A stretch of DNA of 64,000 nucleotides, taken from assembly GCA_040766745.1 (NCBI GenBank), contig JAXGPX010000002.1, positions 1 through 64,000 on the forward strand. The letters are read 5' to 3'. The notes beneath the pieces are model-generated. The model saw only the letters and a list, made by a program, of their open reading frames with translations, ran no database searches and was not told the origin of the DNA. Shown here one piece after another: positions 9,253-16,959 of the stretch (positions are counted from its first letter, which is position 1; the number at the start of each line of letters is the position of its first letter). A program made the translations under genes and the position numbers. Source of the DNA: JAXGPX01 sp040766745. GTDB lineage: Bacteria; Bacillota; Sulfobacillia; Fermentithermobacillales; Fermentithermobacillaceae.

Positions 9253-10824
9253 TTATGGTAAATCGCTCTGGATATGTGCGGTCAAGAATCGCTTAAGCAT
9301 ATTCATGGTACTCGAATAGGTTCTGATGATACTCAGATCCTCTTGATCAACCCACAACACTCCCGCAACTTCGCTTAACTGTGGTTTAAGGTTACCGGAA
9401 ACTTCATGCATAAGGTAATATTCAACAACTTTTTCAACAGGTATGCCTTCATTATCGAAGAACCGGTATCTTTGAGAACACAGGCTCCTAATAATCTTAC
9501 AGTCAATTCCCGTTTCTTCCTTGACTTCCCTAATCGCCGCTTGCTCCGGGGTTTCGCCGGGGTCAATATGGCCTTTAGGTAGTGCCAAAAAACCAAATCT
9601 GTCTTTAATCATCAGAATTTGGGTCTTGCCATGAAACTTCCTGATAACTGCACCACCTGCCGAAAACTCGCGCCGGACAGGCCGGCTCAGAACCATAACC
9701 CGGGATAGCCTGGCAATCTGATCAGCCATAAAAGGCAAGGTAACCCGAGCCGCCTCAATAGCCGCCTGGGTATCCATAGGGCGTACTGTAGAATCGAAAA
9801 GGCACGAGTACTCCTGAGGATACCCCCTAAGAATGCTGTCATCTATGCCGCCTCCTAAGACCAGCACAGGGACTCCATGCTCAAACCCGGCTTTTCCTAC
9901 AGCATATGGAACTTTGCCTTTTTCGGTTTGAGGGTCTACTTTACCTTCGCCTGTAATCACAATATCGGCGGCCCCAATTTCATCCAGGCATCCGGTTTCC
10001 TTCAAAATGAAGTCAGCTCCATCCACCAGGGTGGCTCCAAAGAAACTCAATAGCGCCGCACCCAATCCCCCTCCTGCCCCTGACATAGGGATGCTCCTTG
10101 GATCCTTACCAAGGCACCTGGCCAGGATTGAGCCATACCTGTTCATTGCGCTGTCTACCTCTGGCAGTTGGTCTGGTTTCAACCCTTTCTGGGGCCCATA
10201 AACATAGGTTGCCCCCTCAGGGCCTACAAGCAAGTTTTTTACATCAGAAATCCCTATTATCTCAATTCCTTCAAACATAGCCGGAATTTCGCCTGGCTCA
10301 ACACGAACAACCTGCTCCAATCCATAAATGCCAGGCATAACCTGGCAGCCTGAGCTATCTACCACTTTTCCGCCTGCTGCCTGAACCATACCTATACCGC
10401 CATCGTTCATGGCCGTGCCGCCAATACCTACGATTATTCTTGTAACACCCTTTTTTGCTGCCCATACCATGAGCTCGCCTACCCCGCGGCTTGTGGCAGA
10501 AAACACGTCAGGCTCCTTTGGGGAAACAAGGGCAAGCCCTGAGCATGCTGCACTTTCGATAATCGCCGTGCCACCGCCGCCATCAACCAGTCCGACACAG
10601 GCTTTGACCGGATCTCCATAGGGGCCGGTGGCCTCTACTGCTTCGGTATGGCCGCCCAGGGCTTCGACTAATACGTCAATAGTTCCATCTCCGCCATCGG
10701 CAAGAGGCTTTTCTAATACCTGAGATTCAGGGAATCCCCGCCTAAAACCTGAAGCAACCAGAGAACAGGCTTCAGTGCCCGACAGGCTTCCCTTAAAGGA
10801 ATTCATGGCAACAAGGACTTTCAA
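9253..10824 (-). CDS. Glycerate kinase fused to a NUDIX hydrolase
   Basis: A single 523-residue reading frame. Residues 1 to about 380 are a full-length type-2 glycerate kinase (GarK/GlxK family), which phosphorylates D-glycerate with ATP. It begins MKVLVAMNSFKGSLSG and has ADGGDGTIDVLVEALGG, a GVTRIIVGIGGTAMNDGG glycine-rich loop, SGAGGGLGAALL and DIVITGEGKVD. Residues about 388-523 are a NUDIX hydrolase with an intact box, GHIDPGETPEQAAIREVKEETGI. No stop or frame change separates the two halves. A NUDIX domain on a glycerate kinase is unusual. The upstream neighbour is an M19 dipeptidase, 22-60 bases away depending on its end and this start. Confidence 0.93.
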   Translation of the reverse strand: MKVLVAMNSFKGSLSGTEACSLVASGFRRGFPESQVLEKPLADGGDGTIDVLVEALGGHTEAVEATGPYGDPVKACVGLVDGGGGTAIIESAACSGLALVSPKEPDVFSATSRGVGELMVWAAKKGVTRIIVGIGGTAMNDGGIGMVQAAGGKVVDSSGCQVMPGIYGLEQVVRVEPGEIPAMFEGIEIIGISDVKNLLVGPEGATYVYGPQKGLKPDQLPEVDSAMNRYGSILARCLGKDPRSIPMSGAGGGLGAALLSFFGATLVDGADFILKETGCLDEIGAADIVITGEGKVDPQTEKGKVPYAVGKAGFEHGVPVLVLGGGIDDSILRGYPQEYSCLFDSTVRPMDTQAAIEAARVTLPFMADQIARLSRVMVLSRPVRREFSAGGAVIRKFHGKTQILMIKDRFGFLALPKGHIDPGETPEQAAIREVKEETGIDCKIIRSLCSQRYRFFDNEGIPVEKVVEYYLMHEVSGNLKPQLSEVAGVLWVDQEDLSIIRTYSSTMNMLKRFLTAHIQSDLP

Positions 10825-10845
10825 TGTGTAACCAGGCTCCTCCCG

Positions 10846-11883
10846 CTAACCAATGACTGCCCTCAAAACCCTGAGCCAGTTTCCGCCCAAGACCCCTGCT
10901 ATCACTTTCCCTGAAATTCCTCGTTTGAGAAGTTCATAGGTGAGGTGTTGCAGGTCTCCTATGTTATACACAGGCTCAGGGCCGGGTTCTCCAAAGCTGT
11001 CAAAATCAGTACCTAGACCCACAGCTTCTTCTCCTGCCATTTCCAGGGCGTGAACGATATGATCTGCAACCGCAGAAATGCCGGCAAGTTCGTCTGACCC
11101 GGTGAGATATTCATGGTTGAGCGATATTCCAACAAGGCCTCCGGCTTCCCCTATTGCCCTTAGCTGCCCGTTGGTCAGGTTTCTCGGGTGGGCTAGCAGA
11201 GCATGGCAGTTGGAATGGCTTGCCACAAAGGGTACCTCAGCCACATCCAAAACATCCCAAAACCCTGCCTCTGAAAGGTGGGACACGTCAATAACCATTC
11301 CCAATTTCCCTGCTTCTGCCACTACTTGAAAACCAAAAGGTGTAAGCCCGCCGCGGGAGGCGGAAAACCCAGCGCCATCCCCTATGAGATTTCTGTCATT
11401 CCAAGTTAGGGTGAGCATTCGAAGGCCTAGGTTGTAGTACATCCTGAGAGCCTCGATACTGCCTTCGAGGAACTCGCCGCCTCCGAAGCTAAGCATAATG
11501 CCAACATCTCCAGCCTTGTTGGCCTCTTCAATGTCTGATGCCTTTAAGACATGCCTCACACCGGGTATTCCGGCCAATGTATGGAATGCGTCTATGTATT
11601 CAAGCCCCTGCTTTGTGCCTCGGATAGGCGTTAACCTGTCGTAAGGGAATGCGCTTAGAACAGCGCAGTCTACCCCTCCCTTCCGAAGCCTGGGCAAGTC
11701 TGAGTGGCCGGTTGAAGACTCGTCGCCAAAGTCTCTTACCCCTTTGATAACGTCAAGCAATGTCCCCTGATGCCCGTCGATAACCAGCGATTCAGAGTGC
11801 AGTTCTTCTGCCCGCTCCATGCGGATTTCCTCGTCTACGGGGTCATCCTGGGTCTTTTTCTTGAGCACAGATGTAATGTCCAT
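10846..11883 (-). CDS. M19 (renal/membrane) dipeptidase family protein
   Basis: A metallo-dipeptidase of the amidohydrolase-like M19 family, normally cleaving dipeptides with two zinc ions. Seen: VIDGHQGT near the N-terminus, GGGEFLEG (bridging Glu), LTLTWNDRNLIGDG, VIDVSHLSEAGFWD and PFVASHSNCHAL (zinc His residues), and GLGTDFDSFG. The N-terminal zinc motif normally reads H-x-D, but here it is H-Q-G, so one metal ligand appears lost; the codon is GGG. The start at 11883 is preferred because AGAGGGG lies upstream; an ATG at 11916 has no clear ribosome site. It lies at the head of the minus-strand run ending near 4984 and is divergent from the unknown cluster at 12139. Confidence 0.88.
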   Translation of the reverse strand: MDITSVLKKKTQDDPVDEEIRMERAEELHSESLVIDGHQGTLLDVIKGVRDFGDESSTGHSDLPRLRKGGVDCAVLSAFPYDRLTPIRGTKQGLEYIDAFHTLAGIPGVRHVLKASDIEEANKAGDVGIMLSFGGGEFLEGSIEALRMYYNLGLRMLTLTWNDRNLIGDGAGFSASRGGLTPFGFQVVAEAGKLGMVIDVSHLSEAGFWDVLDVAEVPFVASHSNCHALLAHPRNLTNGQLRAIGEAGGLVGISLNHEYLTGSDELAGISAVADHIVHALEMAGEEAVGLGTDFDSFGEPGPEPVYNIGDLQHLTYELLKRGISGKVIAGVLGGNWLRVLRAVIG

Positions 11884-12055
11884 GAATCTACTGCCCCTCT
11901 CTAAACCTAAACACATTTCGTGTAATGTTCTCGCCTAACGTATAGTTTACCTTTTTTAGCCGCACAAACAGCGTATTGATGAGGCCGGTTCTATAAATCA
12001 TGCCCTGTATTTCCACAGAAACGCAAACAGTGCGATTCTTGGCTGGTTTTACGTA

Positions 12056-12083
12056 AACATAAATCTACTGCCGCTCATATTAT
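12056..12083 (+). promoter_or_regulatory. Candidate sporulation-type promoter
   Basis: AACATA (12056-12061) and CATATTAT (12076-12083), separated by 14 bases, resemble sigma-E/sigma-G style elements 55 bases upstream of the first gene of the unknown cluster that ends near pdaB. This is a pattern match by eye only. Confidence 0.25.
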
Positions 12084-12138
12084 GTGATGATGAAAAATCA
12101 GGATAGTCTGACAATTCTCTGTAGAGGGGGGCTTTCGA

Positions 12139-12423
12139 GTGTCAAATCATCTTACCAAGGAGACTCTTGATCTCATCTCGGCACTTAGGCCATTTACCGG
12201 CCAAAAAGGCCGTGGTGTCATAGATACATTGTTGAGCCTTGCTGAAAGTTCAAACTCAATCATTGAAGGAATGGAAATCACAACCCTGGCAGAACAAGCA
12301 AGAGACCTGATGGCTGCCAGAATCGACTCAGCACTGTCCCTGTTTATCATTCTTGTAGTAGTATGGCTGGTTCAAGTATTTGCAGGTTCACATGTTGCCG
12401 AGCCTGAAGTACCTCAGGACTAA
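12139..12423 (+). CDS. Small membrane protein of unknown function
   Basis: A 94-residue protein starting with GTG, supported by AGAGGGGGG eight to nine bases upstream. The N-terminal 70 residues are soluble and helical (LTKETLDLISALRPFTGQKG...). Residues about 72-86 form one C-terminal membrane segment (LFIILVVVWLVQVFAG), followed by a short acidic tail. I do not recognise the family. It is the first of four closely spaced plus-strand genes; the next starts 13 bases after its stop. Confidence 0.75.
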   Translation: MSNHLTKETLDLISALRPFTGQKGRGVIDTLLSLAESSNSIIEGMEITTLAEQARDLMAARIDSALSLFIILVVVWLVQVFAGSHVAEPEVPQD

Positions 12424-12435
12424 GGAGGGGAGAAA

Positions 12436-12702
12436 ATGCAGATTTTCGGAGTTGAGGTTAACCCTTACGAGCTGTTCTTGATCCTAATACTTCTCTTGGC
12501 TGCCACAGGCTCATTTGATCAAAATGATGACTGCAGCAAGAGCAAAGATACATCAGCAAAGCAGGAGCCTGAGCCTCCTTTTCGCATTCTGAAATTCTTG
12601 AATCAACCGCTTGTCATGAGCGCACCTCAGTACAAACTTCGTACAGCGTTCAAGAAAGGGCCCAGGCCGAAAAGTCGAGGAATCTTCGGTGCCAGGCGCT
12701 AG
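12436..12702 (+). CDS. Small membrane protein, YjcZ-like hydrophobic start
   Basis: An 88-residue protein preceded by AGGAGGGGAG. Residues 8-25 (NPYELFLILILLLAATG) are a hydrophobic segment like those of small sporulation-associated membrane peptides, and resemble the peptide encoded at 20614. The rest is polar, ending in a strongly basic tail (KKGPRPKSRGIFGARR). Function unknown. It is co-directional with, and tightly spaced between, its neighbours. Confidence 0.7.
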   Translation: MQIFGVEVNPYELFLILILLLAATGSFDQNDDCSKSKDTSAKQEPEPPFRILKFLNQPLVMSAPQYKLRTAFKKGPRPKSRGIFGARR

Positions 12703-12767
12703 ATCATTGCACCCTCTCATGCAAGATGGGCATAAGATGCAGAAGTAAAGGAACTGGAGGGAGCAGA

Positions 12768-13118
12768 GTGCACAATCTGGCTAGTTTGCTCATGCAAATG
12801 GAAAGAATTGAATCCGAGGTAAACACAAGATTGTCGGGCTTACAGGACCGGGTGGTGCAGGGGGAGTCAGAAGACGGGCTGGTTAGAGTGTCTGGAGATA
12901 TCTGGTTTAACATAAAGAACATCACCATTGATAGAGAGAAACTAGCCGCCAAAACGTTTGACCTGGCGACCCTTGAAAAATTGATAGCTCAAGCAGTGAA
13001 CAACGCCATAAGAGAGGCACGGGAGCTGCTGAGAACAGAAATCGGGGGAGTTTTCGGTGGACAAGTGCCTCCGGAGTTTGCTAATTTCTTTGGCCGGGGC
13101 GGAATCGGAAGTGAATAG
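12768..13118 (+). CDS. YbaB/EbfC-like nucleoid-associated protein paralogue
   Basis: About 116 residues from a GTG at 12768, which has GGAGGGAG directly upstream; the earlier ATG at 12726 lacks a site and adds 14 residues with no family similarity. The central pattern matches YbaB/EbfC DNA-binding proteins: an amphipathic N-terminal helix, a strand DGLVRVSGDIWFNIKNITID where the family has a GxGxVxVxxxGxxxVxxIxID strand, then a helix LEKLIAQAVNNAIREAREL. The family forms dimers that bind and bend DNA. It is not next to dnaX/recR, where the main YbaB gene usually lies, so this is probably a specialised paralogue. It overlaps the next gene by 8 bases. Confidence 0.72.
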   Translation: MHNLASLLMQMERIESEVNTRLSGLQDRVVQGESEDGLVRVSGDIWFNIKNITIDREKLAAKTFDLATLEKLIAQAVNNAIREARELLRTEIGGVFGGQVPPEFANFFGRGGIGSE

Positions 13119-14283
13119 CAGCAGCATATCAGAACTTGCCAGATGCTTTCTGGCAAGTGACAGCTCTCAATCCCCTGAATTGGTACGCGAGAAAGCCGGC
13201 TTGTTGGCCCTCTTGAATCTCATGGGGATCCTGGAGGCTTTCTATAGTACCGGGGACTCAGTTGAATCTGAAGGCCTTAATCAAACCCCCGGTGTTTCGA
13301 CTGGAACTGATGAAGGACAGGCGCCGGCAGCCGGCCAGGCATATAAAGCCCGTACTACCCCGCCACCGGCCCTGCAAAGCCAGGATAGTTTACAACTTCA
13401 GCCCATTGCCGCCCTTGCATCGTTGTTGTCAGGTATCTCCGGTCCAGCCCCTGCCCAAGGACGCGGCCAATCACCCCTTGGCAGCATATTGGGTTCAGGG
13501 AGCGGCGGTATTCAAGAAGACAATCTCGTTTCTGTACTTTCAATGATGCCTAAGCTGATGGTTGCCAAAGAGGGCAAGGATGCAGGCATTGATCCGTCGC
13601 TGCTCACAGCATTGCTGAGAGTCATCTCGTCAATTGGCAGAACCAAGGCACAGCAACCCACAGAGAGTTCTGGGCTGGGAAATGGGGACACAGCCAGGCC
13701 ACAGGGTGCAGGGGTTTGCAGTGATTGCGGCGAAGACTCCTCGTCAGCAATATTGTCCCAATATCCTCTCCTTGAGGAGCCGTATGATTCAGAATTTGCA
13801 GGAAGTGCAGGCGAGATAGATTCGCAGACTGACGGAAAAAGTGACGGGAGTGCCGGGCAATATCATGTCAGTCCAGGTGAACATGGCTTGCCTTCCCGGG
13901 ATGCCAATCAGGCCCACCAACCAGGTGGCGTTCTGGGGTTGGACCCAAGGCTAATCACTTCACTTTTCAACTTCCTTGCAGGACTGGATCTTTCCAAATC
14001 GAAAAGCGGCGGACGGCATGAAAAACCGTCTACCTCCGGGGAAAGCTTGAAGAAAGAAGATAAAGCAGATCCAACTGGAATCACACTGTCAGAAGACGGT
14101 AAGTCTATTGTAACAAGCAGTTTTGGCCGTCCCCAATCACAGCCTCCGTCTCTGTCCGAGTTTTTGAGGCAACCGGCACAGTCGATTAGGAAACCAGCGC
14201 CCAGGCCAATAACAAGCCACAAACCTGGTATTGGGATTCAAAGGGGCTGGATGAAGAAGTCACCGGCAAGTGCCGTTTCATAG
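13111..14283 (+). CDS. Low-complexity protein of unknown function
   Basis: About 390 residues from a GTG at 13111 (GGGGCGGA upstream), overlapping the YbaB-like gene by 8 bases; another GTG at 13057 is possible. The chain alternates short hydrophobic helical modules (LLALLNLMGILEAF, AALASLLSGISG, LLTALLRVISSIG, LITSLFNFLAGLDL) with long Ser/Gly/Pro/Gln-rich linkers. The repeated Leu-rich modules look like one motif reused four times. No signal peptide or enzyme motif is visible. The C-terminus is basic and proline-rich. Context suggests a partner of the YbaB-like protein; function unknown. Confidence 0.7.
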   Translation: MNSSSISELARCFLASDSSQSPELVREKAGLLALLNLMGILEAFYSTGDSVESEGLNQTPGVSTGTDEGQAPAAGQAYKARTTPPPALQSQDSLQLQPIAALASLLSGISGPAPAQGRGQSPLGSILGSGSGGIQEDNLVSVLSMMPKLMVAKEGKDAGIDPSLLTALLRVISSIGRTKAQQPTESSGLGNGDTARPQGAGVCSDCGEDSSSAILSQYPLLEEPYDSEFAGSAGEIDSQTDGKSDGSAGQYHVSPGEHGLPSRDANQAHQPGGVLGLDPRLITSLFNFLAGLDLSKSKSGGRHEKPSTSGESLKKEDKADPTGITLSEDGKSIVTSSFGRPQSQPPSLSEFLRQPAQSIRKPAPRPITSHKPGIGIQRGWMKKSPASAVS

Positions 14284-14403
14284 CAATCGGTGTTGGTATT
14301 ATAGCCCTAAGGCAAACGGTCATTGGAATTCCGGTAGGGAAAATCCAAGAAGGCCAAGGTAATATATTTCCTTCCAGGCAACTATCATTAATCAAGGATT
14401 ATT

Positions 14404-14432
14404 GAAGCCAGGGATGGGAGTTCCCTGGCTTC
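14404..14432 (+). other. Hairpin before the pdaB ribosome site
   Basis: A perfect 11-bp inverted repeat (GAAGCCAGGGA ... TCCCTGGCTTC, 7-base loop) lies 9 bases before GGGAGG of the next gene. No T-run follows. It could be a weak terminator for the upstream cluster or an mRNA structure affecting pdaB translation. Confidence 0.4.
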
Positions 14433-14453
14433 CACTGCCTGGGAGGAATTCAT

Positions 14454-15245
14454 ATGGCCCTTAGAAAACAGATTGGTTTTATTGCCCTGGCCGTTCTTCT
14501 ATGCGCCGGCGGCATATTTTACGGAGTGCTAAGGCCCCCGGTAAAACCTGTGTTTGAGATGTATGACCCGCAACTTGCTGCCGGTACTGAAATGCCGGTA
14601 TTCTACGTCAACACAGAACGAAAGGCACTGGCTCTGACATTTGACATATCATGGGGAGACAAGATCCCCATCAAAGTCCTGGATGTTTTATCCCAGTACA
14701 ATCAAAAGGCCACGTTCTTCTTATCCGGGCCTTGGTCAAACCATTACAAGGATATGGTAAAACGTATAGTTGATGATGGGCACGAAGTTGCCAGCCACGG
14801 GCAGGAACATGTAAATCTAAGCCAGGAAAATAAAGAATCAATTAAGAAAAACATCCAGTTAGCCCACGATATACTTGTAAATCTTACTAACACAACGCCC
14901 AAGTACTTCAGGCCGCCCAACGGCGACTACGATGATCTTGTAGTTCTGACAGCCAGGGAACTCGGTTACGAGACCATAATTTGGGCAGTAGACAGCCTTG
15001 ACTGGAAGAACCCAGGTGCAACGTACATCGTAGAAAGAGTATCTAAGCTGAGCTTTCCCGGTGCCATATTGCTTTTTCACGCGTCAGATTCGGCAAAACA
15101 AACTCATGAAGCCCTGCCGATGGTCCTGGAGAATCTCAAATCTGCAGGCTATGAGCTCATGCCGCTAGGTGAGTTGATGGCTCTTGGAAAGCCGGCCAGG
15201 GATGACCCCAGGGGGAGGCCCAGGTCTGAACTTCCTGGAAACTAA
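14454..15245 (+). CDS. pdaB: PdaB-type polysaccharide deacetylase, sporulation
   Basis: A carbohydrate esterase family 4 protein of 263 residues, probably acting on spore-cortex peptidoglycan. An N-terminal membrane anchor (about 8-24) puts the domain outside the membrane. CE4 motifs are seen: ALTFDISWGD (motif 1, in the PdaB form where the second Asp of TFDDG is absent), ASHGQEHVNL (the two metal His), YFRPPNGDYD, WAVDSLDWKNPG and LLFHASD. The start has GGGAGGAATTC upstream. It ends convergently against thiN with a 4-base overlap. In Bacillus subtilis pdaB is needed for spore formation; here it follows the unknown cluster, which hints at shared timing. Confidence 0.88.
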   Translation: MALRKQIGFIALAVLLCAGGIFYGVLRPPVKPVFEMYDPQLAAGTEMPVFYVNTERKALALTFDISWGDKIPIKVLDVLSQYNQKATFFLSGPWSNHYKDMVKRIVDDGHEVASHGQEHVNLSQENKESIKKNIQLAHDILVNLTNTTPKYFRPPNGDYDDLVVLTARELGYETIIWAVDSLDWKNPGATYIVERVSKLSFPGAILLFHASDSAKQTHEALPMVLENLKSAGYELMPLGELMALGKPARDDPRGRPRSELPGN

Positions 15246-16120
15246 CTCGAACGGCTCCTGCGGCTCAGAATAACAACAGCAAATCCTTTGGCAATAGATA
15301 TGCTGGCCGTTCTATCCAGCATTTCATTGGACACGCCCAGAGTACTTCCTCTCTGTAAGGTGGCATTGTACAAGGGGAATTTCAAGTTTGATGTAGTTAC
15401 GCCTGTGGCATAGCAGGTTACCGGCAATATGGTCACCCAGCTTGAGGGTTTGCCGTAAAATGCTCGCTTGCCCTGGTAATGCATGATCCGAGGCGTCTCG
15501 TCAGAATTTGCACCATACGCCGAGCCATACGTTGCACAATACTCAGAATTCAAGCCGGATATGCCGAAAATCACCGTATCCTGGGAATGTAGAATGAGAT
15601 CCATGCCCTGCCTGGCATAGTGTTCTATCAGGAATAGGTTTGCAAGTTCGTGATCAATGCGGCTGCCTCTCATAGCCCCTGTCACAATGGCCGTAGTAAA
15701 ACCTTTCTTCAGGGCAAGATCCAGGGCTACTTCAGTGTCGGTCTTATCCTTGTCCCGCTTAAGGGATACGATTTCAACGTGGCCACGGTTTCTGAAATAT
15801 GCAATTGTCTCAGGATCTGAAGAGTCGAAATCTCCTACGATTATGTCAGGGGCAAGATCGTGCTTCCTTAAGAACTCGGCGCCGGAATCAGCGGCAATCA
15901 CAAGTGATCCGTGCTGAACCGGCCCCTTGTCTGCATCATCAACTGCACCGCCTGCCACCACCGAAACATACCTTGGATCATGCTCTATCCAGGCAGAAGA
16001 ATTCTGTACATACTGTGGATCTTGAGAGTGTTCCCCGGCCCCTGTGCAATTTCTATTTCGCAGGCAGGCTTGCAGCACGCTGCTATGCTGAGATTGACGG
16101 GGGCCGGAGTTTCTTGTCAA
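15242..16120 (-). CDS. thiN: Thiamine pyrophosphokinase
   Basis: Transfers pyrophosphate from ATP to thiamine, giving TPP. Family motifs are present: AADSGAEFL, IIVGDFDSSDPE, RDKDKTDTEVALDLAL and GAMRGSRIDHELANL, followed by the C-terminal beta-sandwich. The catalytic domain is about 235 residues; roughly 55 extra N-terminal residues precede it and resemble nothing I know. The annotated start overlaps the thiT stop by 4 bases (ATGA) and has AAAGGTGG upstream, which favours this longer form. With thiT it forms a salvage operon under the TPP riboswitch. Confidence 0.92.
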   Translation of the reverse strand: MTRNSGPRQSQHSSVLQACLRNRNCTGAGEHSQDPQYVQNSSAWIEHDPRYVSVVAGGAVDDADKGPVQHGSLVIAADSGAEFLRKHDLAPDIIVGDFDSSDPETIAYFRNRGHVEIVSLKRDKDKTDTEVALDLALKKGFTTAIVTGAMRGSRIDHELANLFLIEHYARQGMDLILHSQDTVIFGISGLNSEYCATYGSAYGANSDETPRIMHYQGKRAFYGKPSSWVTILPVTCYATGVTTSNLKFPLYNATLQRGSTLGVSNEMLDRTASISIAKGFAVVILSRRSRSS

Positions 16121-16635
16121 TGAATACCCACCTTTTGCTGGATAAATCGCTGGAGCACATATTTCACTATTACGGCAGAAATGATTAGTTCAGGAACAAG
16201 GTATCCTCCGTTATAGGCCAGAGAATACACGTATTCGTTCATGCCCTCAGGCGCGTATATTCTCCACCATATTACTCCTGAAATGAAGTGGCTGACAAAT
16301 CTTCCTCCTATGCCCGCAGATACACCTAAGGCAGGCCTGTCTTGAAATAGGCCGGCAAGTCCCAGGAGCCCAAAGGCAAGGGGGTAATCCAAAATCATCT
16401 GCACAGGATGAACCACTGAAGGTTCAACAATGAGCTGGGTGAAGCCGTATACAGTACCGGCCAGTAACCCGGGGCCTGTGCCATACCGCAAGGCAAACAG
16501 CAAAATGGGAATCATGCTTCCCAAGGTCACTGAACCTCCGTATGGCGCCTGGTAAACCTTGGCAAAGCTTAGTACAAAAGCCAGAGCCACCATTAAGGCT
16601 CCTTCAACCAACATAGCTAGTTTCTTGTTACGCAC
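16117..16635 (-). CDS. thiT: Thiamine ECF transporter S component
   Basis: The membrane thiamine-binding subunit of an energy-coupling-factor transporter. About 172 residues with five to six membrane segments; typical features include LSFAKVYQAPYGGSVTLGSMIP, ALRYG and the C-terminal HFISGVIWW plus YNGGYLVPE. The GTG at 16633-16635 is chosen because GGAGGG lies just upstream. The longer frame would begin inside the riboswitch terminator T-run at 16668, which is implausible. The shared EcfAA'T module is not in the window. Confidence 0.93.
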   Translation of the reverse strand: MRNKKLAMLVEGALMVALAFVLSFAKVYQAPYGGSVTLGSMIPILLFALRYGTGPGLLAGTVYGFTQLIVEPSVVHPVQMILDYPLAFGLLGLAGLFQDRPALGVSAGIGGRFVSHFISGVIWWRIYAPEGMNEYVYSLAYNGGYLVPELIISAVIVKYVLQRFIQQKVGIH

Positions 16636-16666
16636 AGCAAACCCTCCATTTGACTGGGGGGGCATC

Positions 16667-16688
16667 AAAAAACCGCACCGGAGTGCGG
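16667..16688 (-). terminator. Riboswitch expression-platform terminator
   Basis: Read on the minus strand: CCGCAC-TCCG-GTGCGG followed by six T, 10 bases after the aptamer and before the thiT ribosome site. This is a standard intrinsic terminator placed for TPP-induced termination. Confidence 0.88.
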
Positions 16689-16699
16689 GCAGTCTGACT

Positions 16700-16790
16700 C
16701 GGATTTCCCTTCGCAGGCATTACCCTGAACAGGTTCCATGGGTCAGGCGCTATTAGCCCTTTCTCAGCCGTTAGTAAACAGCTCCCCGTT
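16700..16790 (-). promoter_or_regulatory. TPP (THI-box) riboswitch
   Basis: On the minus strand the conserved thi-box elements occur in order: ACGGGGAGC (P1/P2 side), GGCTGAGAAAGGG, CTGACCC, GAACCTG, GGGTAATGCCTGCG and AGGGAA. These match the TPP aptamer consensus, including CUGAGA and the GAACCTG/TAATGCC pair. A terminator follows directly, so TPP binding should stop transcription before thiT-thiN. Confidence 0.96.
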
Positions 16791-16835
16791 TGGTTTAATC
16801 TTATACCTTTTTCGCCTTGAATTAAAGTGGTCAAA

Positions 16836-16904
16836 TGGAACGAGGGGACGGTTCGCGCGGTCCAATCTCGTCACGTGGAACGCGCGAACCGTCCCCTCGT
16901 TCCA
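16836..16904. repeat. REPIN-like palindrome (two inverted REPs)
   Basis: Two perfect 24-base inverted arms (16836-16859 and 16881-16904) with the core GAGGGGACGGTTCGCGCG and its complement, separated by 21 bases. The core is the same as that of the REP sequences flanking the RAYT transposase at 59.8-60.85 kb. A partial third copy (CCCGTTCCA) follows. It lies between gdhA and thiT. Confidence 0.88.
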
Positions 16905-16914
16905 TCCCGTTCCA

Positions 16915-16947
16915 CAGAAAAAGGGCCCAGCGAGGGCCCTTTTTCTG
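16915..16947. terminator. Strong bidirectional terminator
   Basis: A perfect 14-bp stem (CAGAAAAAGGGCCC / GGGCCCTTTTTCTG) with a 5-base loop and T-runs built into both strands, directly next to the REPIN-like palindrome. It probably insulates the riboswitch operon from gdhA read-through. Confidence 0.85.
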
Positions 16948-16959
16948 CGTTGGCTGCGG

